Assembly (NCBI GenBank): GCA_036267975.1 | Contig: DATAVA010000063.1 | Location: forward strand, 11,055-75,054 | Length of the DNA stretch: 64,000 bases | From: DAIDKA01 sp036267975 | Lineage (GTDB): Bacteria; Pseudomonadota; Gammaproteobacteria; Steroidobacterales; Steroidobacteraceae | Direction of reading: 5' to 3' | In this document: positions 31,373-41,374 of the stretch, piece after piece | Position numbering within the stretch: position 1 is the stretch's first letter | Layout: each line of letters begins with the position of its first letter | The notes under the pieces: model-generated | Databases searched by the model: none | The model's input: the letters and a program-made list of their open reading frames with translations, nothing else | What the model was told of the DNA's origin: nothing | Position numbers and translations under genes: made by a program

Positions 31373-32795
31373 GCAGCTCGTTCAACTGCGCCGGGTTGGC
31401 CTTGCCGCCGGTGGCCTTCATGACCTGGCCGACGAAGTAGCCAAACAGCTTGTCCTTGCCGGCGCGAAAGTCGGCGAGCTGTGCGGGGCTCTTGGCCATG
31501 ACTGCATCGATCGCCCTCTCGATCGCTGCCGGATCGGAGATCTGTTTGAGGCCCTTCTCGGCGATGACCGAATCCGCATCGGCACCGCCCGCCCACATGG
31601 CCTCGAAGACCTCCTTGGCGATCTTGCCGGAGATGGTGCCATCAGCAATGCGGTTGAGGAGGCCGGCGAGTCGCGCGGCATTCAGCCGGCTCTGGCCGAT
31701 ATCGACAGCATCGCGATTCAGAGCGGCGGACAGTTCACCCATGACCCAGTTGGCGACCAGCTTCGGGTCCTGCGGGATCTGCCTGACCACGGCCTCGAAG
31801 AAATCACCCATCTCACGGCTCGCAGTGAGCACTGCGGCATCGTAGGCGGAGAGCCCGAAGGCGGAGGCAAAGCGCGCGGCCTTCTCATCCGGCAGTTCGG
31901 GGAGCGCCTTGCGCACCTCGGCGATGAATGCCGCATCGACGGCCACCGGCAGCAGGTCCGGATCCGGAAAGTAGCGGTAGTCGTTCGCTTCTTCCTTGGA
32001 GCGCATTGAGCGCGTTTCACCCTTGTCGGGGTCGTACAGGCGCGTTTCCTGCAGCACCTTGCCGCCGCTGTCGATGATGTCGATCTGGCGCGCGACCTCG
32101 TAATGGATGGCTTTTTCGACGAAGCGGAAGGAGTTCAGATTCTTGATTTCCGCGCGGGTGCCGAACTTCTCGGCCCCCTTGCGCCGCACCGAGACGTTGG
32201 CGTCGCAGCGGAACGAGCCTTCCTGCATGTTGCCGTCGCAGATTTCCAGGTAGCGCACCAGCGTGTGGATCTTCTTCAGGTACGCCACCGCTTCCTTGGC
32301 CGAACGCATGTCCGGCTCCGAAACGATCTCAATCAAAGGGGTGCCCGCACGATTCAGATCGATCCCGGAAAATGCGCCCAGGCCCTCGTGCATGGACTTG
32401 CCCGCGTCCTCCTCCAGATGCGCGCGCGTGATCGCAATGCGCTTGCGCGTGCCGTCCTCGAGCACGATGTCCATGTGGCCCCTCGCGACGATGGGCAGCT
32501 CGTACTGGCTGATCTGATAGCCCTTCGGCAAATCCGGATAGAAGTAATTCTTGCGCGCGAACACCGACACGGGCGTGATGTCAGCGGCAATGGCCAGCCC
32601 GAACTTCACCGCCATGCCCACGGCGGCCTGGTTCAGTACCGGCAGCACCCCCGGGTAGCCCAGATCGACGAGGTTTGCCTGCGAATTCGGCGGCGCGCCA
32701 TAGGCGGTCGGCGATGCGGAGAAGATCTTTGATTCGGTCGCCAGCTGGGCGTGGACTTCCAGCCCGATGACGGTTTCCCAGGTGTCGTTATTCAT
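31350..32795 (-). CDS. gatB: Asp-tRNA(Asn)/Glu-tRNA(Gln) amidotransferase subunit B
   Basis: 481 residues from ATG 32795. VIGLEVHAQLATESKIFS, VFARKNYFYPDLPKGYQISQ, MRSKEEANDYRYFPDPDL and the YqeY-like tail (ANPAQLNELLKKKL). Kinase/amidotransferase subunit that phosphorylates the mischarged Glu or Asp. Overlaps gatA by 8 bp; operon gatC-gatA-gatB. Confidence 0.97.
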   Translation of the reverse strand: MNNDTWETVIGLEVHAQLATESKIFSASPTAYGAPPNSQANLVDLGYPGVLPVLNQAAVGMAVKFGLAIAADITPVSVFARKNYFYPDLPKGYQISQYELPIVARGHMDIVLEDGTRKRIAITRAHLEEDAGKSMHEGLGAFSGIDLNRAGTPLIEIVSEPDMRSAKEAVAYLKKIHTLVRYLEICDGNMQEGSFRCDANVSVRRKGAEKFGTRAEIKNLNSFRFVEKAIHYEVARQIDIIDSGGKVLQETRLYDPDKGETRSMRSKEEANDYRYFPDPDLLPVAVDAAFIAEVRKALPELPDEKAARFASAFGLSAYDAAVLTASREMGDFFEAVVRQIPQDPKLVANWVMGELSAALNRDAVDIGQSRLNAARLAGLLNRIADGTISGKIAKEVFEAMWAGGADADSVIAEKGLKQISDPAAIERAIDAVMAKSPAQLADFRAGKDKLFGYFVGQVMKATGGKANPAQLNELLKKKLAG

Positions 32796-34248
32796 AGCCA
32801 GGAGGAACTCGGGTGTGCCAATCGGTTTCGCGCTGATAGGCATGGGCGGCGCTCAGCAGGCGCTCTTCGGCGAAATGCCGGCCGATGATCTGCAGTCCCA
32901 CCGGCAGGTTCTGCACCAACCCGCACGGGATGGACATTGCGGGCAGCCCCGCGAGGTTCGCACCGATGGTGTAGATGTCGTTCAGGTACATGGTGATCGG
33001 ATCGGAGGTCTTCGATCCCAGCGCGAAAGCCACGGTCGGCGTGGTCGGTCCCATCACCACGTCGACCTGCCTGAAGGCCTGGTCGAATTCATTGGCGATC
33101 AGCCGCCGCACCTTCTGTGCCTTGATATAGAACGCATCGTAATAACCGGCGGATAATACATAGGTGCCCGTCATGATGCGCCGCTTGACCTCGGCCCCGA
33201 AGCCCTCGCCGCGCGAGCGTTTGTACAGGTCCATCAGATCCTTCGGATCCTTGGCCCGGTGACCGAAGCGCACGCCATCAAAGCGTGCGAGGTTCGAGGA
33301 GCACTCGGCCGGCGCTACGACATAGTAGGCGGGCACGGACAGCCCCAGGTTCGGCAAGCTGACCTCAATGAGCTTGGCGCCAAGCTTTTCATACACCGCG
33401 AGCGCGGCGCGTACGCAACGCTCGTTCGCGGGGTCCAGGCCCTTCTCGAAGAATTCCTTGAGCAGGCCGATTTTCAGGCCCGCCAGGGGTTGCTCGAGAC
33501 CGGCCACGTAATCGGGAACGGGCTTGTCGACGCTGGTGGAGTCACGTGGATCAAAGCCCGCCATGGCCCGCAGCACCAGCGCGGCATCTTCGGCCGAAGC
33601 GGTGAGTGTGCCGCCCTGATCCAGGCTCGAGGCAAAGGCGATCATGCCGTAGCGGGAGACGCGCCCGTAGGTCGGCTTGAGGCCCGTGATGCCACACAGC
33701 GCGGCCGGTTGGCGTATCGAGCCGCCGGTATCCGTCGCGGTCGCCAAGGGCGCCAGTCGCGCGGCCACCACGGCGGCCGACCCGCCGGAGGACCCGCCCG
33801 GAACGAGCTGCGGATTCCAAGGGTTACGCACGGGCCCGAAGTAGCTTGTCTCGTTGGAGGAGCCCATGGCGAATTCGTCCATGTTGGCCTTGCCGAGCAT
33901 GATCATGCCCTCGGCCTTGAGCTTCGCCACGACGGTCGCATCGTAGGGGGCGACGAAATTGTCGAGCATGCGCGAGGCGCAAGTGGTTCTGACCCCTTCG
34001 GTGCAGAAGATATCCTTGTGAACCATAGGGATACCCATGAGCGCACCGGCCCCGCCGCGGGCCAGCAGGCCATCGGCGACGGCCGCCGCCTGCATGGCGG
34101 CGGTGCCTGTCACCGAGATCAGGGCATTCAGCTGCGGCTGGTGCGCCTCGATGCGCGCGAGGAGCATTCGCGTCAGTTCGACGCTCGAGAATTCGCGGGC
34201 CTTCAGGCCCGCCGCCAGCTGTGCCAGAGATTGGGTGTACAGCTTCAC
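32788..34248 (-). CDS. gatA: Asp-tRNA(Asn)/Glu-tRNA(Gln) amidotransferase subunit A
   Basis: 486 residues. Amidase-signature Ser-cisSer-Lys triad Lys78 (MVHKDIF), Ser153 (GGSSGGSAA) and Ser177 (TDTGGSIRQPAA). Releases ammonia from glutamine for GatB. Coupled to gatC by a 4-bp overlap. Confidence 0.97.
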   Translation of the reverse strand: MKLYTQSLAQLAAGLKAREFSSVELTRMLLARIEAHQPQLNALISVTGTAAMQAAAVADGLLARGGAGALMGIPMVHKDIFCTEGVRTTCASRMLDNFVAPYDATVVAKLKAEGMIMLGKANMDEFAMGSSNETSYFGPVRNPWNPQLVPGGSSGGSAAVVAARLAPLATATDTGGSIRQPAALCGITGLKPTYGRVSRYGMIAFASSLDQGGTLTASAEDAALVLRAMAGFDPRDSTSVDKPVPDYVAGLEQPLAGLKIGLLKEFFEKGLDPANERCVRAALAVYEKLGAKLIEVSLPNLGLSVPAYYVVAPAECSSNLARFDGVRFGHRAKDPKDLMDLYKRSRGEGFGAEVKRRIMTGTYVLSAGYYDAFYIKAQKVRRLIANEFDQAFRQVDVVMGPTTPTVAFALGSKTSDPITMYLNDIYTIGANLAGLPAMSIPCGLVQNLPVGLQIIGRHFAEERLLSAAHAYQRETDWHTRVPPGYE

Positions 34249-34529
34249 TCGATGACCTTTGGTACCAGGTACAAGGACGCGGCCACCTGCGGAGCATTGG
34301 CCTGGTAGAGCTCGTGCGCGTCCGTCTCCGTGGCCACATCGGCGCGCAGGCGCTGCACCAGACCCGGTAACGGGTGCGCCATGGGCGCTACGTCCTCAGT
34401 CTGTGCGCGCTCGAGGTCGCCAACAAACGACAGAATGCTCGTCAGGCTCTCCTGATAGCGCGGGATCTCGGCCTCGTCCATTGCCAGACGGGCCAGGTGG
34501 GCAATCGAAGCAATCTGTTCGGGCTTCAT
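34245..34529 (-). CDS. gatC: Asp-tRNA(Asn)/Glu-tRNA(Gln) amidotransferase subunit C
   Basis: 94 residues from ATG 34529. IASIAHLARLAMDEAEIPRY and VAPMAHPLPGLVQRLRAD are conserved; it wraps GatA and GatB together. The gatCAB operon is divergent from mreB. Confidence 0.95.
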   Translation of the reverse strand: MKPEQIASIAHLARLAMDEAEIPRYQESLTSILSFVGDLERAQTEDVAPMAHPLPGLVQRLRADVATETDAHELYQANAPQVAASLYLVPKVIE

Positions 34530-34687
34530 GTCGTGCCTTGGTTCAGTTGTGATGCCGCGCTCAAAAAACTGCGGGAAAATGGGCGCGAAATGATACACCG
34601 CGCCTTGCTCAATGTCGCATCGGTTGCTATGGTACGCGCCACTTCCGGGAGGCTCCTCCCGCTTGCTTCAAACGTCGGTTTTTTTTC

Positions 34688-35731
34688 ATGTTCAAACGCC
34701 TTCGCGGTTACTTCTCCAGTGATCTGTCGATCGACCTGGGCACTGCCAACACTCTGATCTACGTGCGCGACAAGGGAATCGTGCTCAACGAACCCTCGGT
34801 CGTCGCCGTTCAGGATGAACCCACACGCGGGGGCAAGATTATCGTGGCCGTGGGCTCCGAGGCCAAGGGCATGCTCGGCCGCACCCCGGGACACATCAAC
34901 GCCGTACGTCCGATGAAGGATGGCGTCATCGCCGACTTCACGTACACGGAAAAGATGCTGCAGTACTTCATCAACAAGGTCCATGGCAATCGCATGCTCA
35001 AGCCCTCCCCCAGGGTGCTCGTGTGCGTGCCGTTTGGCTCGACCCAGGTCGAGCGCCGGGCCATCCGCGAATCGGCCGAAGGTGCTGGCGCGCGCAATGT
35101 GGCCATCGTCAGCGAGCCGATGGCCGCGGCGGTGGGCGCGGGTCTGCCGGTGCACGAGGCGCGTGGCTCGATGGTGCTGGATATCGGCGGGGGCACCTCG
35201 GAAGTTGCCGTGCTGTCCTTGAACGGCATCGTCTATGCCAACTCCGCCCGCATCGGCGGTGATCGCTTCGATGACGCCATCATGAACTACGTGCGTCGCA
35301 ACTACGGCATCCTCATCGGTGAGGCGACCGCCGAGCGCATCAAGATCGAAATTGGTTCGGCCTATCCGGGCCAGCAGGTGCGGGAACTGTCGGTGAAGGG
35401 CCGCAATCTGTCGGAAGGCGTGCCGCGCAGCTTCACGCTCAACAGCAATGAAATCCTCGAAGCGCTGCAGGAACCGCTGCAGAGCATCGTCAGCGCCGTC
35501 AAGCAGGCTCTGGAACAGACCCCGCCCGAGCTGGGCGCGGACGTGGCCGAACGCGGCATCGTGCTGACCGGAGGTGGCGCCCTGCTGCGTGACATCGACA
35601 AGCTGCTGACCGAGGAAACCGGCCTGCCCGTCGTGGTTGCGGATGATCCGCTGACCTGCGTGGCGCGTGGCGGCGGACGCATTCTCGAGCTCATGGACGA
35701 GATGGGCCCGGGGCATTTCGGTCTCGAGTAA
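34688..35731 (+). CDS. mreB: Rod-shape actin MreB
   Basis: 347 residues. DLSIDLGTANTLIYVRDKGI, LDIGGGTSEVAVLSL and GIVLTGGGALLRDID form the actin/Hsp70 ATP site. Organises cell-wall elongation under the inner membrane. The leader before the ATG has a GGGAGG/CCTCCC hairpin (34647-34660) and an eight-T run directly before the ATG region. First gene of the elongasome cluster that continues to ybeD. Confidence 0.98.
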   Translation: MFKRLRGYFSSDLSIDLGTANTLIYVRDKGIVLNEPSVVAVQDEPTRGGKIIVAVGSEAKGMLGRTPGHINAVRPMKDGVIADFTYTEKMLQYFINKVHGNRMLKPSPRVLVCVPFGSTQVERRAIRESAEGAGARNVAIVSEPMAAAVGAGLPVHEARGSMVLDIGGGTSEVAVLSLNGIVYANSARIGGDRFDDAIMNYVRRNYGILIGEATAERIKIEIGSAYPGQQVRELSVKGRNLSEGVPRSFTLNSNEILEALQEPLQSIVSAVKQALEQTPPELGADVAERGIVLTGGGALLRDIDKLLTEETGLPVVVADDPLTCVARGGGRILELMDEMGPGHFGLE

Positions 35732-35758
35732 TTCACCGCCACCCGTACAATAACGAGT

Positions 35759-36763
35759 GTGGCTGTCTACGGCGCAGGAAACTACCGGGCATCGCAGGGA
35801 CGGGGAACGGCCCCCGGTTTCAGTTTCACTGTGTACGCCGTCCTGGCGATCGTGCTCATGGTGCTGGACCGACGCGGTGGCTGGCTGGTGCAGGCGCGCT
35901 ACTACCTGAGCGGGGCCGCCTATCCCCTGCAGCTCGCGGTCAGCTCCCCGGCTCAGGCCTGGCACTGGACCCAGGCCGCCCTCACCGCCCGCGAGACCCT
36001 GGAGGCACAGAACGCCGCACTGCTCACGCGTGATCGGGCGCTGTCCTTGATACTGATGCGCTTCGAGGCCCTGACTCGCGAGAACGCCGAATTGCGCGGC
36101 CTGCGTGACGCCCTCCCCGCGGTGGCCGACCACTGGATGGCGGCGGAGGTCGTCGATGTGGAACTCAATGGCCTGCGGCAGCGTCTGCTGGTCAATCGCG
36201 GCGCGCACAATGGCGTCTTCAGGGGGCAGGCCGTCATGGACAACTATGGCGTGCTGGGCCAGACCACGCGTGTCAGCCCGTGGAGCTCCGAGGTCATACT
36301 GGTGACGGATCCGGAACATGCCATCCCGGTGGAAATCGAGCGCACCGGCATTCATACCATCGCCGTGGGTACGGGCGACCCGGACTCCCTGGCACTGCCG
36401 TACCTGCCCGGCAATGCGGACGTGAAACCCGGCGACTTGCTGCTGACCTCAGGCCTCGGTGGTGTCTTCCCGCAAGGCTACCCGGTGGCGCGCATCGCCG
36501 AGGTTCGACACGATGCCGTACAGCCACTGGCGCAGATCCGGGCCACGCCGCTGGCGCACCTCGCCGCGCTGCATGAAGTCACGCTGGTGTGGTTCCAGGA
36601 CAGTCATCCGGCGGCGCCGGTGCGCCTGAAGAATGGCGAGACGACCAGCGGCAATCCAGCGCTGCAGCGCCAGCCGGCGCCGCCGCTGGAGCTGCTGCCG
36701 CTGCCCCACCTGCCACGCCTGACCGCAGCGCCGGCCACCGCTTCCGCACCGGGCGCCAAATGA
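35759..36763 (+). CDS. mreC: Rod-shape-determining protein MreC
   Basis: 334 residues from a GTG. One membrane helix (about 22-40), a coiled coil (about 70-115, AALTARETLEAQNAALLTRD, ALTRENAELRGL), then the beta-domain pair (VVDVELNGLRQRLLVNRGAH, GVLGQTTRVSPWSSEVILVT, SGLGGVFPQGYPVA). Pro/Ala-rich tail. Links MreB to PBP2. Confidence 0.96.
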   Translation: MAVYGAGNYRASQGRGTAPGFSFTVYAVLAIVLMVLDRRGGWLVQARYYLSGAAYPLQLAVSSPAQAWHWTQAALTARETLEAQNAALLTRDRALSLILMRFEALTRENAELRGLRDALPAVADHWMAAEVVDVELNGLRQRLLVNRGAHNGVFRGQAVMDNYGVLGQTTRVSPWSSEVILVTDPEHAIPVEIERTGIHTIAVGTGDPDSLALPYLPGNADVKPGDLLLTSGLGGVFPQGYPVARIAEVRHDAVQPLAQIRATPLAHLAALHEVTLVWFQDSHPAAPVRLKNGETTSGNPALQRQPAPPLELLPLPHLPRLTAAPATASAPGAK

Positions 36764-37239
36764 TGGAGCGCACGCAGGATTCCTTTGGACGCATGCTGCT
36801 GACGGTGATCGTGGCACTGGTGCTGTCGGTGCTGCCCCTGCCGGACTGGCTCGCCGCCGTGCGCCCGGCCTTCCTGGTGCTCACCGTCATGTACTGGTCG
36901 ATCGCGGCGCCGCGGGCCGGCGGCATCGGACTGGGCTTTTTCTGCGGCCTGGCACTGGATGTGTTCCGCGGCGCGGTGCTGGGGCAGAACGCGCTGGCTC
37001 TGACCGCCATCACCTACGTGGCGGTGCGCGAGCACCAGAAGATCCGCCTCAAGCCTTCGTTCCAGCAGGCATTGATCATGCTTGGCGCGCTCATCGTCTA
37101 TGAGTTCATCCTGTTCGCCATCGACGGGTGGACCGGTCATCCCATCACCAGCCCGCGGCGCTGGCTGCATGCCCTGACGGGCGCGCTCATCTGGCCGTTC
37201 GCAGCCGCGGTGCTCGATCGCGTGCGTGGCGCGCACTAA
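36760..37239 (+). CDS. mreD: Rod-shape-determining protein MreD
   Basis: 159 residues, five membrane helices; overlaps the mreC stop (ATGA), with a second ATG at 36763. The PDWLAAVRPAFLVLTVMYW and GLGFFCGLALDVFRGAVLGQ motifs are typical of MreD. Confidence 0.94.
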   Translation: MMERTQDSFGRMLLTVIVALVLSVLPLPDWLAAVRPAFLVLTVMYWSIAAPRAGGIGLGFFCGLALDVFRGAVLGQNALALTAITYVAVREHQKIRLKPSFQQALIMLGALIVYEFILFAIDGWTGHPITSPRRWLHALTGALIWPFAAAVLDRVRGAH

Positions 37240-37260
37240 GCCAAAGGACCCTCGGACCCT

Positions 37261-39225
37261 ATGCGCGGCGTACGAATCAAGGACCACTGGAAAGAACAGC
37301 GGCTGTTTGACCAGCGGGCCCTGGTCGCGAGCGCCATCGGCGCCGTCCTGCTGTGCATCCTCGCCGGGCGACTGGTGGTACTGCAGGTGATGCGCTACGA
37401 CTACTACTCGCAGCAATCCCAATACAATCGCGTGCGCGTCGAGCCGATTCCGGCCGCGCGCGGGCTGTTGCTGGACCGAAATGGGGAAACCCTGGCCGGC
37501 GGTCAGCCCGGTTACCAGCTCGAACTGGTGCGCGAGGAAGTCCCCGACCTCAGCGCCACCCTCAAGGGTCTGGTCAGCATCGGGCTGCTGACCCCCGAGG
37601 AAGTGCCGGACATTCGCCGCACCATCATGTCGCGCCGCAGCTTCGACAGCGTACCGATCCGCCTGCGCATGACCGACGAGGATGTCGGACGCTTTGCGGT
37701 GCATCGCTTCGATTTTCCGGGCGTGGACATCAAGTCGCGCCAGACCCGCTGGTACCCGAATGGGGCGCTCGGAGTGCACGCACTGGGCTATGTCAGCGCG
37801 CTCAGTGAGTCGGACCTGCAGCACGTGGATACGACCGCTTACGCCGGTACCTCGGTGATCGGCAAGCTGGGCGTCGAAGGCGCCTACGAGAAGCAACTGC
37901 ACGGCACCAATGGTTTTCGCCAGATCCTCGTCAACGCCGAGGGCCGTTCGGTGGAGAAGATCGGCAGCGTGACGCCGCACCTGCGCACCCAGGCGCCGAT
38001 CGCCGGTGAGACCCTGATCCTGGGCCTGGATGTGAAAGCCCAGCGGGTCGCCGAGGATGCGCTCGGCGCCCATCGTGGTGCGGTCGTGGCGCTCGATCCG
38101 CGCAATGGCGACGTCATCGCGCTGGTCAGCAAGCCCGGATTCGATCCCACGGAATTCGCCCGCGGCATCACGCGCGCCGAGTATGCGGCGCTGGCCAATG
38201 ATCCCGACAAGCCGCTGCTCAACCGTGCGCTGCGCGGCACCTACCCCTCGGGCTCGACCATCAAGCCGGCGATCGGCCTGGTGGCGCTCAGCGACCACAG
38301 CATCACCGCCGACGAGAAGGTGTTCTGCAACGGCAGCTTCCAGCTGCCGCACAGCGCGCACATCTTTCGTGCCGACAAGGGCGAGCCGCGCGGCATGCTC
38401 GACCTGACCGAGGCCATCGCCCATTCCTCCGACGTGTACTTCTACAAGCTCGCCCATGAGATGGGTATCGACAAGCTCGATGAAGGCCTCGCACCTTTCG
38501 GCTACGGACAGCTCACCGGCATCGATATCAGCGGCGAGAAGGCCGGCCTGCTGCCCTCGCCGGCTTGGAAGAAAACCGCCTTCAGGCATCCCGCCGACCA
38601 GGTCTGGTTCCCGGGTGAGACCGTCAATCTGGGCGTCGGCCAGGGCTACCTGCTGGTGACGCCACTGCAGCTGGCCCATGTCGTCGGCCTCATCGGCGAA
38701 CGCGGCCGCAGCTTCCGTCCACGACTGGTCATCGGTACGCGCGCACCCGATGGCCGCGTGACCGCGGCGGCGCCCGTCGAGGAGAAGCCCGTGGAGGGCA
38801 TCCCCGACAGCGACTGGACGACGGTCATCAAGGCCATGATGGGCACGATGACTTACGGTACCGGGCGCTTCGCGTTCGCGAAGGCAGCCTACAGCTCCGC
38901 GGGCAAGACTGGCACGGCGCAGGTGTACAGCGTGGGGCAGAACGAGCGGTACAACGCCAAGACGGTGGCCGAGAGCCTGCGCGATCACGCCTGGTTCGTG
39001 GCCTTCGCACCCGCCGAGCAGCCGCGCATCGCCATCGCGGTGCTGGTCGAAAATGTCGGCTTCGGTGCCGAGAACGCAGCGCCCATTGCGCGCGCCGTCC
39101 TGGATGCGTACCTGCTCGGTAGTGACGGCAAGCTCAAGCCGGAATTCGAGCCCTCGGCCCAGGCCCGGGCACGGCTCGATACCGCGTCCCCGGCAGCGGA
39201 TGCGCCCGCTACGGTGACCCAATGA
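37261..39225 (+). CDS. mrdA: Penicillin-binding protein 2 (elongasome transpeptidase)
   Basis: 654 residues. One N-terminal membrane helix, then RVEPIPAARGLLLDRNGETL, and the transpeptidase with Ser332-T-I-K (YPSGSTIKP), SSD (AHSSDVYFYK) and KTG (AGKTGTAQVY). Cross-links peptidoglycan during elongation with RodA. Overlaps rodA by 4 bp. Confidence 0.97.
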   Translation: MRGVRIKDHWKEQRLFDQRALVASAIGAVLLCILAGRLVVLQVMRYDYYSQQSQYNRVRVEPIPAARGLLLDRNGETLAGGQPGYQLELVREEVPDLSATLKGLVSIGLLTPEEVPDIRRTIMSRRSFDSVPIRLRMTDEDVGRFAVHRFDFPGVDIKSRQTRWYPNGALGVHALGYVSALSESDLQHVDTTAYAGTSVIGKLGVEGAYEKQLHGTNGFRQILVNAEGRSVEKIGSVTPHLRTQAPIAGETLILGLDVKAQRVAEDALGAHRGAVVALDPRNGDVIALVSKPGFDPTEFARGITRAEYAALANDPDKPLLNRALRGTYPSGSTIKPAIGLVALSDHSITADEKVFCNGSFQLPHSAHIFRADKGEPRGMLDLTEAIAHSSDVYFYKLAHEMGIDKLDEGLAPFGYGQLTGIDISGEKAGLLPSPAWKKTAFRHPADQVWFPGETVNLGVGQGYLLVTPLQLAHVVGLIGERGRSFRPRLVIGTRAPDGRVTAAAPVEEKPVEGIPDSDWTTVIKAMMGTMTYGTGRFAFAKAAYSSAGKTGTAQVYSVGQNERYNAKTVAESLRDHAWFVAFAPAEQPRIAIAVLVENVGFGAENAAPIARAVLDAYLLGSDGKLKPEFEPSAQARARLDTASPAADAPATVTQ

Positions 39226-40361
39226 TCCGCGAGGAGATCACGGCGGGCCCGAGCGCACGCCGCGCGGTCACCGGTGCGGCGCGGATGCTGCTGGCACTGA
39301 AACTGGACGGTCCATTGCTGATCGGGCTGGGGCTGATCGCGGCCTACGGCCTGATCGTCCTCTACAGCGCATCGGGCCAGAGCCTCGGCACGGTGATCCG
39401 CCAGGTCGGCCACCTCGGCATGGGCACGGTCGCGATGCTGCTGCTGGCCCAGGTGAATCCGAATTTCCTGCGGCGACTGTCGCCGTGGCTGTACCTGATC
39501 GGCATCCTGCTGCTGTTCATCGTGGCCGGCATGGGCGTCATCGGCAAAGGCGCACAGCGCTGGCTCGATCTGGGACTGGTGCGCTTTCAGCCATCGGAAA
39601 TCATGAAACTGGCCGTGCCGATGATGTGTGCGTGGTACCTGCAGGAGCGCCCGCTGCCGCCCAGTCCGATCTCATTGGTGCTGCTGGCGATGCTGATCCT
39701 GGTGCCCTCGGCCCTGGTGGTCGTGCAGCCGGACCTGGGCACCGGTGCACTGATCGCGATCGGCGGCACGCTCGTGGTGATGATGGCGGGGCTGCAGGCG
39801 AGCGTGGTGCTGGGCCTGATGGCGCTGGCGGCGCTGGGCGGCTGGGTGGGCTGGCACCACATGCACGACTACCAGCGCGAGCGCATTCTGACGTTCATCA
39901 ATCCGCAGATTGATCCGCAGGGCGCTGGCTACCACATCATCCAGTCGCAGATCGCCATCGGTTCCGGTGGGGTATTCGGCAAGGGTTGGATGAACGGCAG
40001 CCAGGCACAGCTGGACTACCTGCCGGAGAGCTCCACCGATTTCATCTTTGCGGTGATCGGCGAGGAGTTCGGCATGCTCGGCCTCTTCATCCTGCTGTTT
40101 CTATATGCCTTCGTCGTCGGGCGCGCCATTTACCTCTCCACGCAGACCCAGGACACTTACGCACGACTGCTGGCCGGAAGCCTGGCGCTGACCTTCTTTG
40201 TCTACGTCTTCATCAACGCCGGCATGGTCAGCGGCCTGTTACCCGTCGTGGGTGTGCCGCTGCCGCTGATCAGCTACGGCGGCACTTCCATGGTGACCCT
40301 GCTGGCAGGCTTCGGTATCCTCATGTCAATGTACTCACACCGGAAGCTCGTCGGCTCATAG
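39222..40361 (+). CDS. rodA: RodA/FtsW-family peptidoglycan glycosyltransferase
   Basis: 379 residues, about ten membrane helices. WLDLGLVRFQPSEIMKLAVP, VQPDLGTGALI and LPESSTDFIFAVIGEEFGMLG with the functional Asp (STDF), and GVPLPLISYGGTSM. SEDS glycosyltransferase partner of PBP2. Confidence 0.97.
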   Translation: MIREEITAGPSARRAVTGAARMLLALKLDGPLLIGLGLIAAYGLIVLYSASGQSLGTVIRQVGHLGMGTVAMLLLAQVNPNFLRRLSPWLYLIGILLLFIVAGMGVIGKGAQRWLDLGLVRFQPSEIMKLAVPMMCAWYLQERPLPPSPISLVLLAMLILVPSALVVVQPDLGTGALIAIGGTLVVMMAGLQASVVLGLMALAALGGWVGWHHMHDYQRERILTFINPQIDPQGAGYHIIQSQIAIGSGGVFGKGWMNGSQAQLDYLPESSTDFIFAVIGEEFGMLGLFILLFLYAFVVGRAIYLSTQTQDTYARLLAGSLALTFFVYVFINAGMVSGLLPVVGVPLPLISYGGTSMVTLLAGFGILMSMYSHRKLVGS

Positions 40362-41374
40362 TGATCCGCGCGCGCCTGCAAGCATGGCTGTGCTGCACGG
40401 GGCTGCTGTGCGCCGGCTTGCTGCACGCTGGCGCCGTTGCTGCCGCGACTACCCGGTTCGATCTCAAGCGCCCGGAGATCCAAAGCTTCATCGACACGGC
40501 CACGCAGCAGGCGCCGCTCACGCGCGCCGGCGTCACGCGCATCCTGCGGCGCGCGCGGCTCGACCCCGGCGTCATCGACAAGATCTCGCGTCCCGCCGAG
40601 ACCGTGCTGCCCTGGTGGCAGTACCGCGCGAACTTCGTGACCGAACAGCGCATCGCGGATGGCGCGCACTTCTGGCTCGCGCACCAGGGTGTGCTCGAGA
40701 GTGCCGCGAATGCCGCAGGAGTCGCCCCCGAGTACATCGTCGCCATCCTCGGGTGCGAGACTTCCTATGGACGCATCACCGGCAAGGACCGCGTGCTCGA
40801 TTCGCTCGCGACGCTCGCCTTCGACTACCCGCCGCGCGGCGACTTCTTTCGCGGGGAATTGCTGCAGTTCCTGCTGCTGTCGAAGGAAGCGCATCTGAAC
40901 CCGCTCACCGTCAAGGGCTCCTACAGCGGCGCCATGGGCGCGCCGCAGTTCATGCCCTCGAGCTATCGACATTACGGCGTCGCTGCGGATGCCAATCGCC
41001 ACATCGATCTGTGGAAGGACTGGCGCGACATTTTTGCAAGCGTCGCGAACCTGCTCACGCAGAACGGTTGGCAACCCGATGCGCCGGTGCTCGCCGAGGC
41101 GCAACTGGCGCCCGGGGCCGCCGTGCCGGTGCCGCCGCGTATGCTGGACCTGACCGAGACGCTCGATGGCCTCAAGGCCCTGGGCATCACGACCGACAGC
41201 CCCCTGCCCGGCACCACGCCCGCCGTGCTGATCGCGGCGGACCAGGCCACGGGCACGGCGTTTCGGGTGGGCTTCAAGAACTTCTACGTGCTCAGCCGCT
41301 ACAACCGCAGCGCGCGCTACTCGATGGCCGTCGCTGACCTGGCCGATGCCATCGCCGCGCGCGTGCGTGAATAG
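40361..41374 (+). CDS. mltB: Membrane-bound lytic murein transglycosylase B
   Basis: 337 residues from a GTG that overlaps the rodA TAG. Signal sequence (CTGLLCAGLLHAGAVAAAT), then catalytic Glu133 in ILGCETSYGRITG, TLAFDYPPR and YSGAMGAPQFMPSSYRHYG. No lipobox Cys at the usual position is obvious, so it may be soluble periplasmic. Cleaves glycan strands with 1,6-anhydro ends. Confidence 0.93.
   Translation: MIRARLQAWLCCTGLLCAGLLHAGAVAAATTRFDLKRPEIQSFIDTATQQAPLTRAGVTRILRRARLDPGVIDKISRPAETVLPWWQYRANFVTEQRIADGAHFWLAHQGVLESAANAAGVAPEYIVAILGCETSYGRITGKDRVLDSLATLAFDYPPRGDFFRGELLQFLLLSKEAHLNPLTVKGSYSGAMGAPQFMPSSYRHYGVAADANRHIDLWKDWRDIFASVANLLTQNGWQPDAPVLAEAQLAPGAAVPVPPRMLDLTETLDGLKALGITTDSPLPGTTPAVLIAADQATGTAFRVGFKNFYVLSRYNRSARYSMAVADLADAIAARVRE

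Noticed and set aside
34647..34687. Hairpin GGGAGG/CCTCCC followed by a T run before mreB, as a terminator
   Set aside because: The T run begins about 18 nt after the stem, too far for intrinsic termination; kept only as a leader feature of mreB.
34526..36355. 609-codon frame antisense to mreB
   Set aside because: Covers strongly conserved mreB codons on the other strand; composition is that of a third-position GC shadow.
36604..39222. 872-codon frame antisense to mreD and mrdA
   Set aside because: Longest shadow in the window, but both sense genes are unmistakable and the antisense protein has no recognisable motif or signal.
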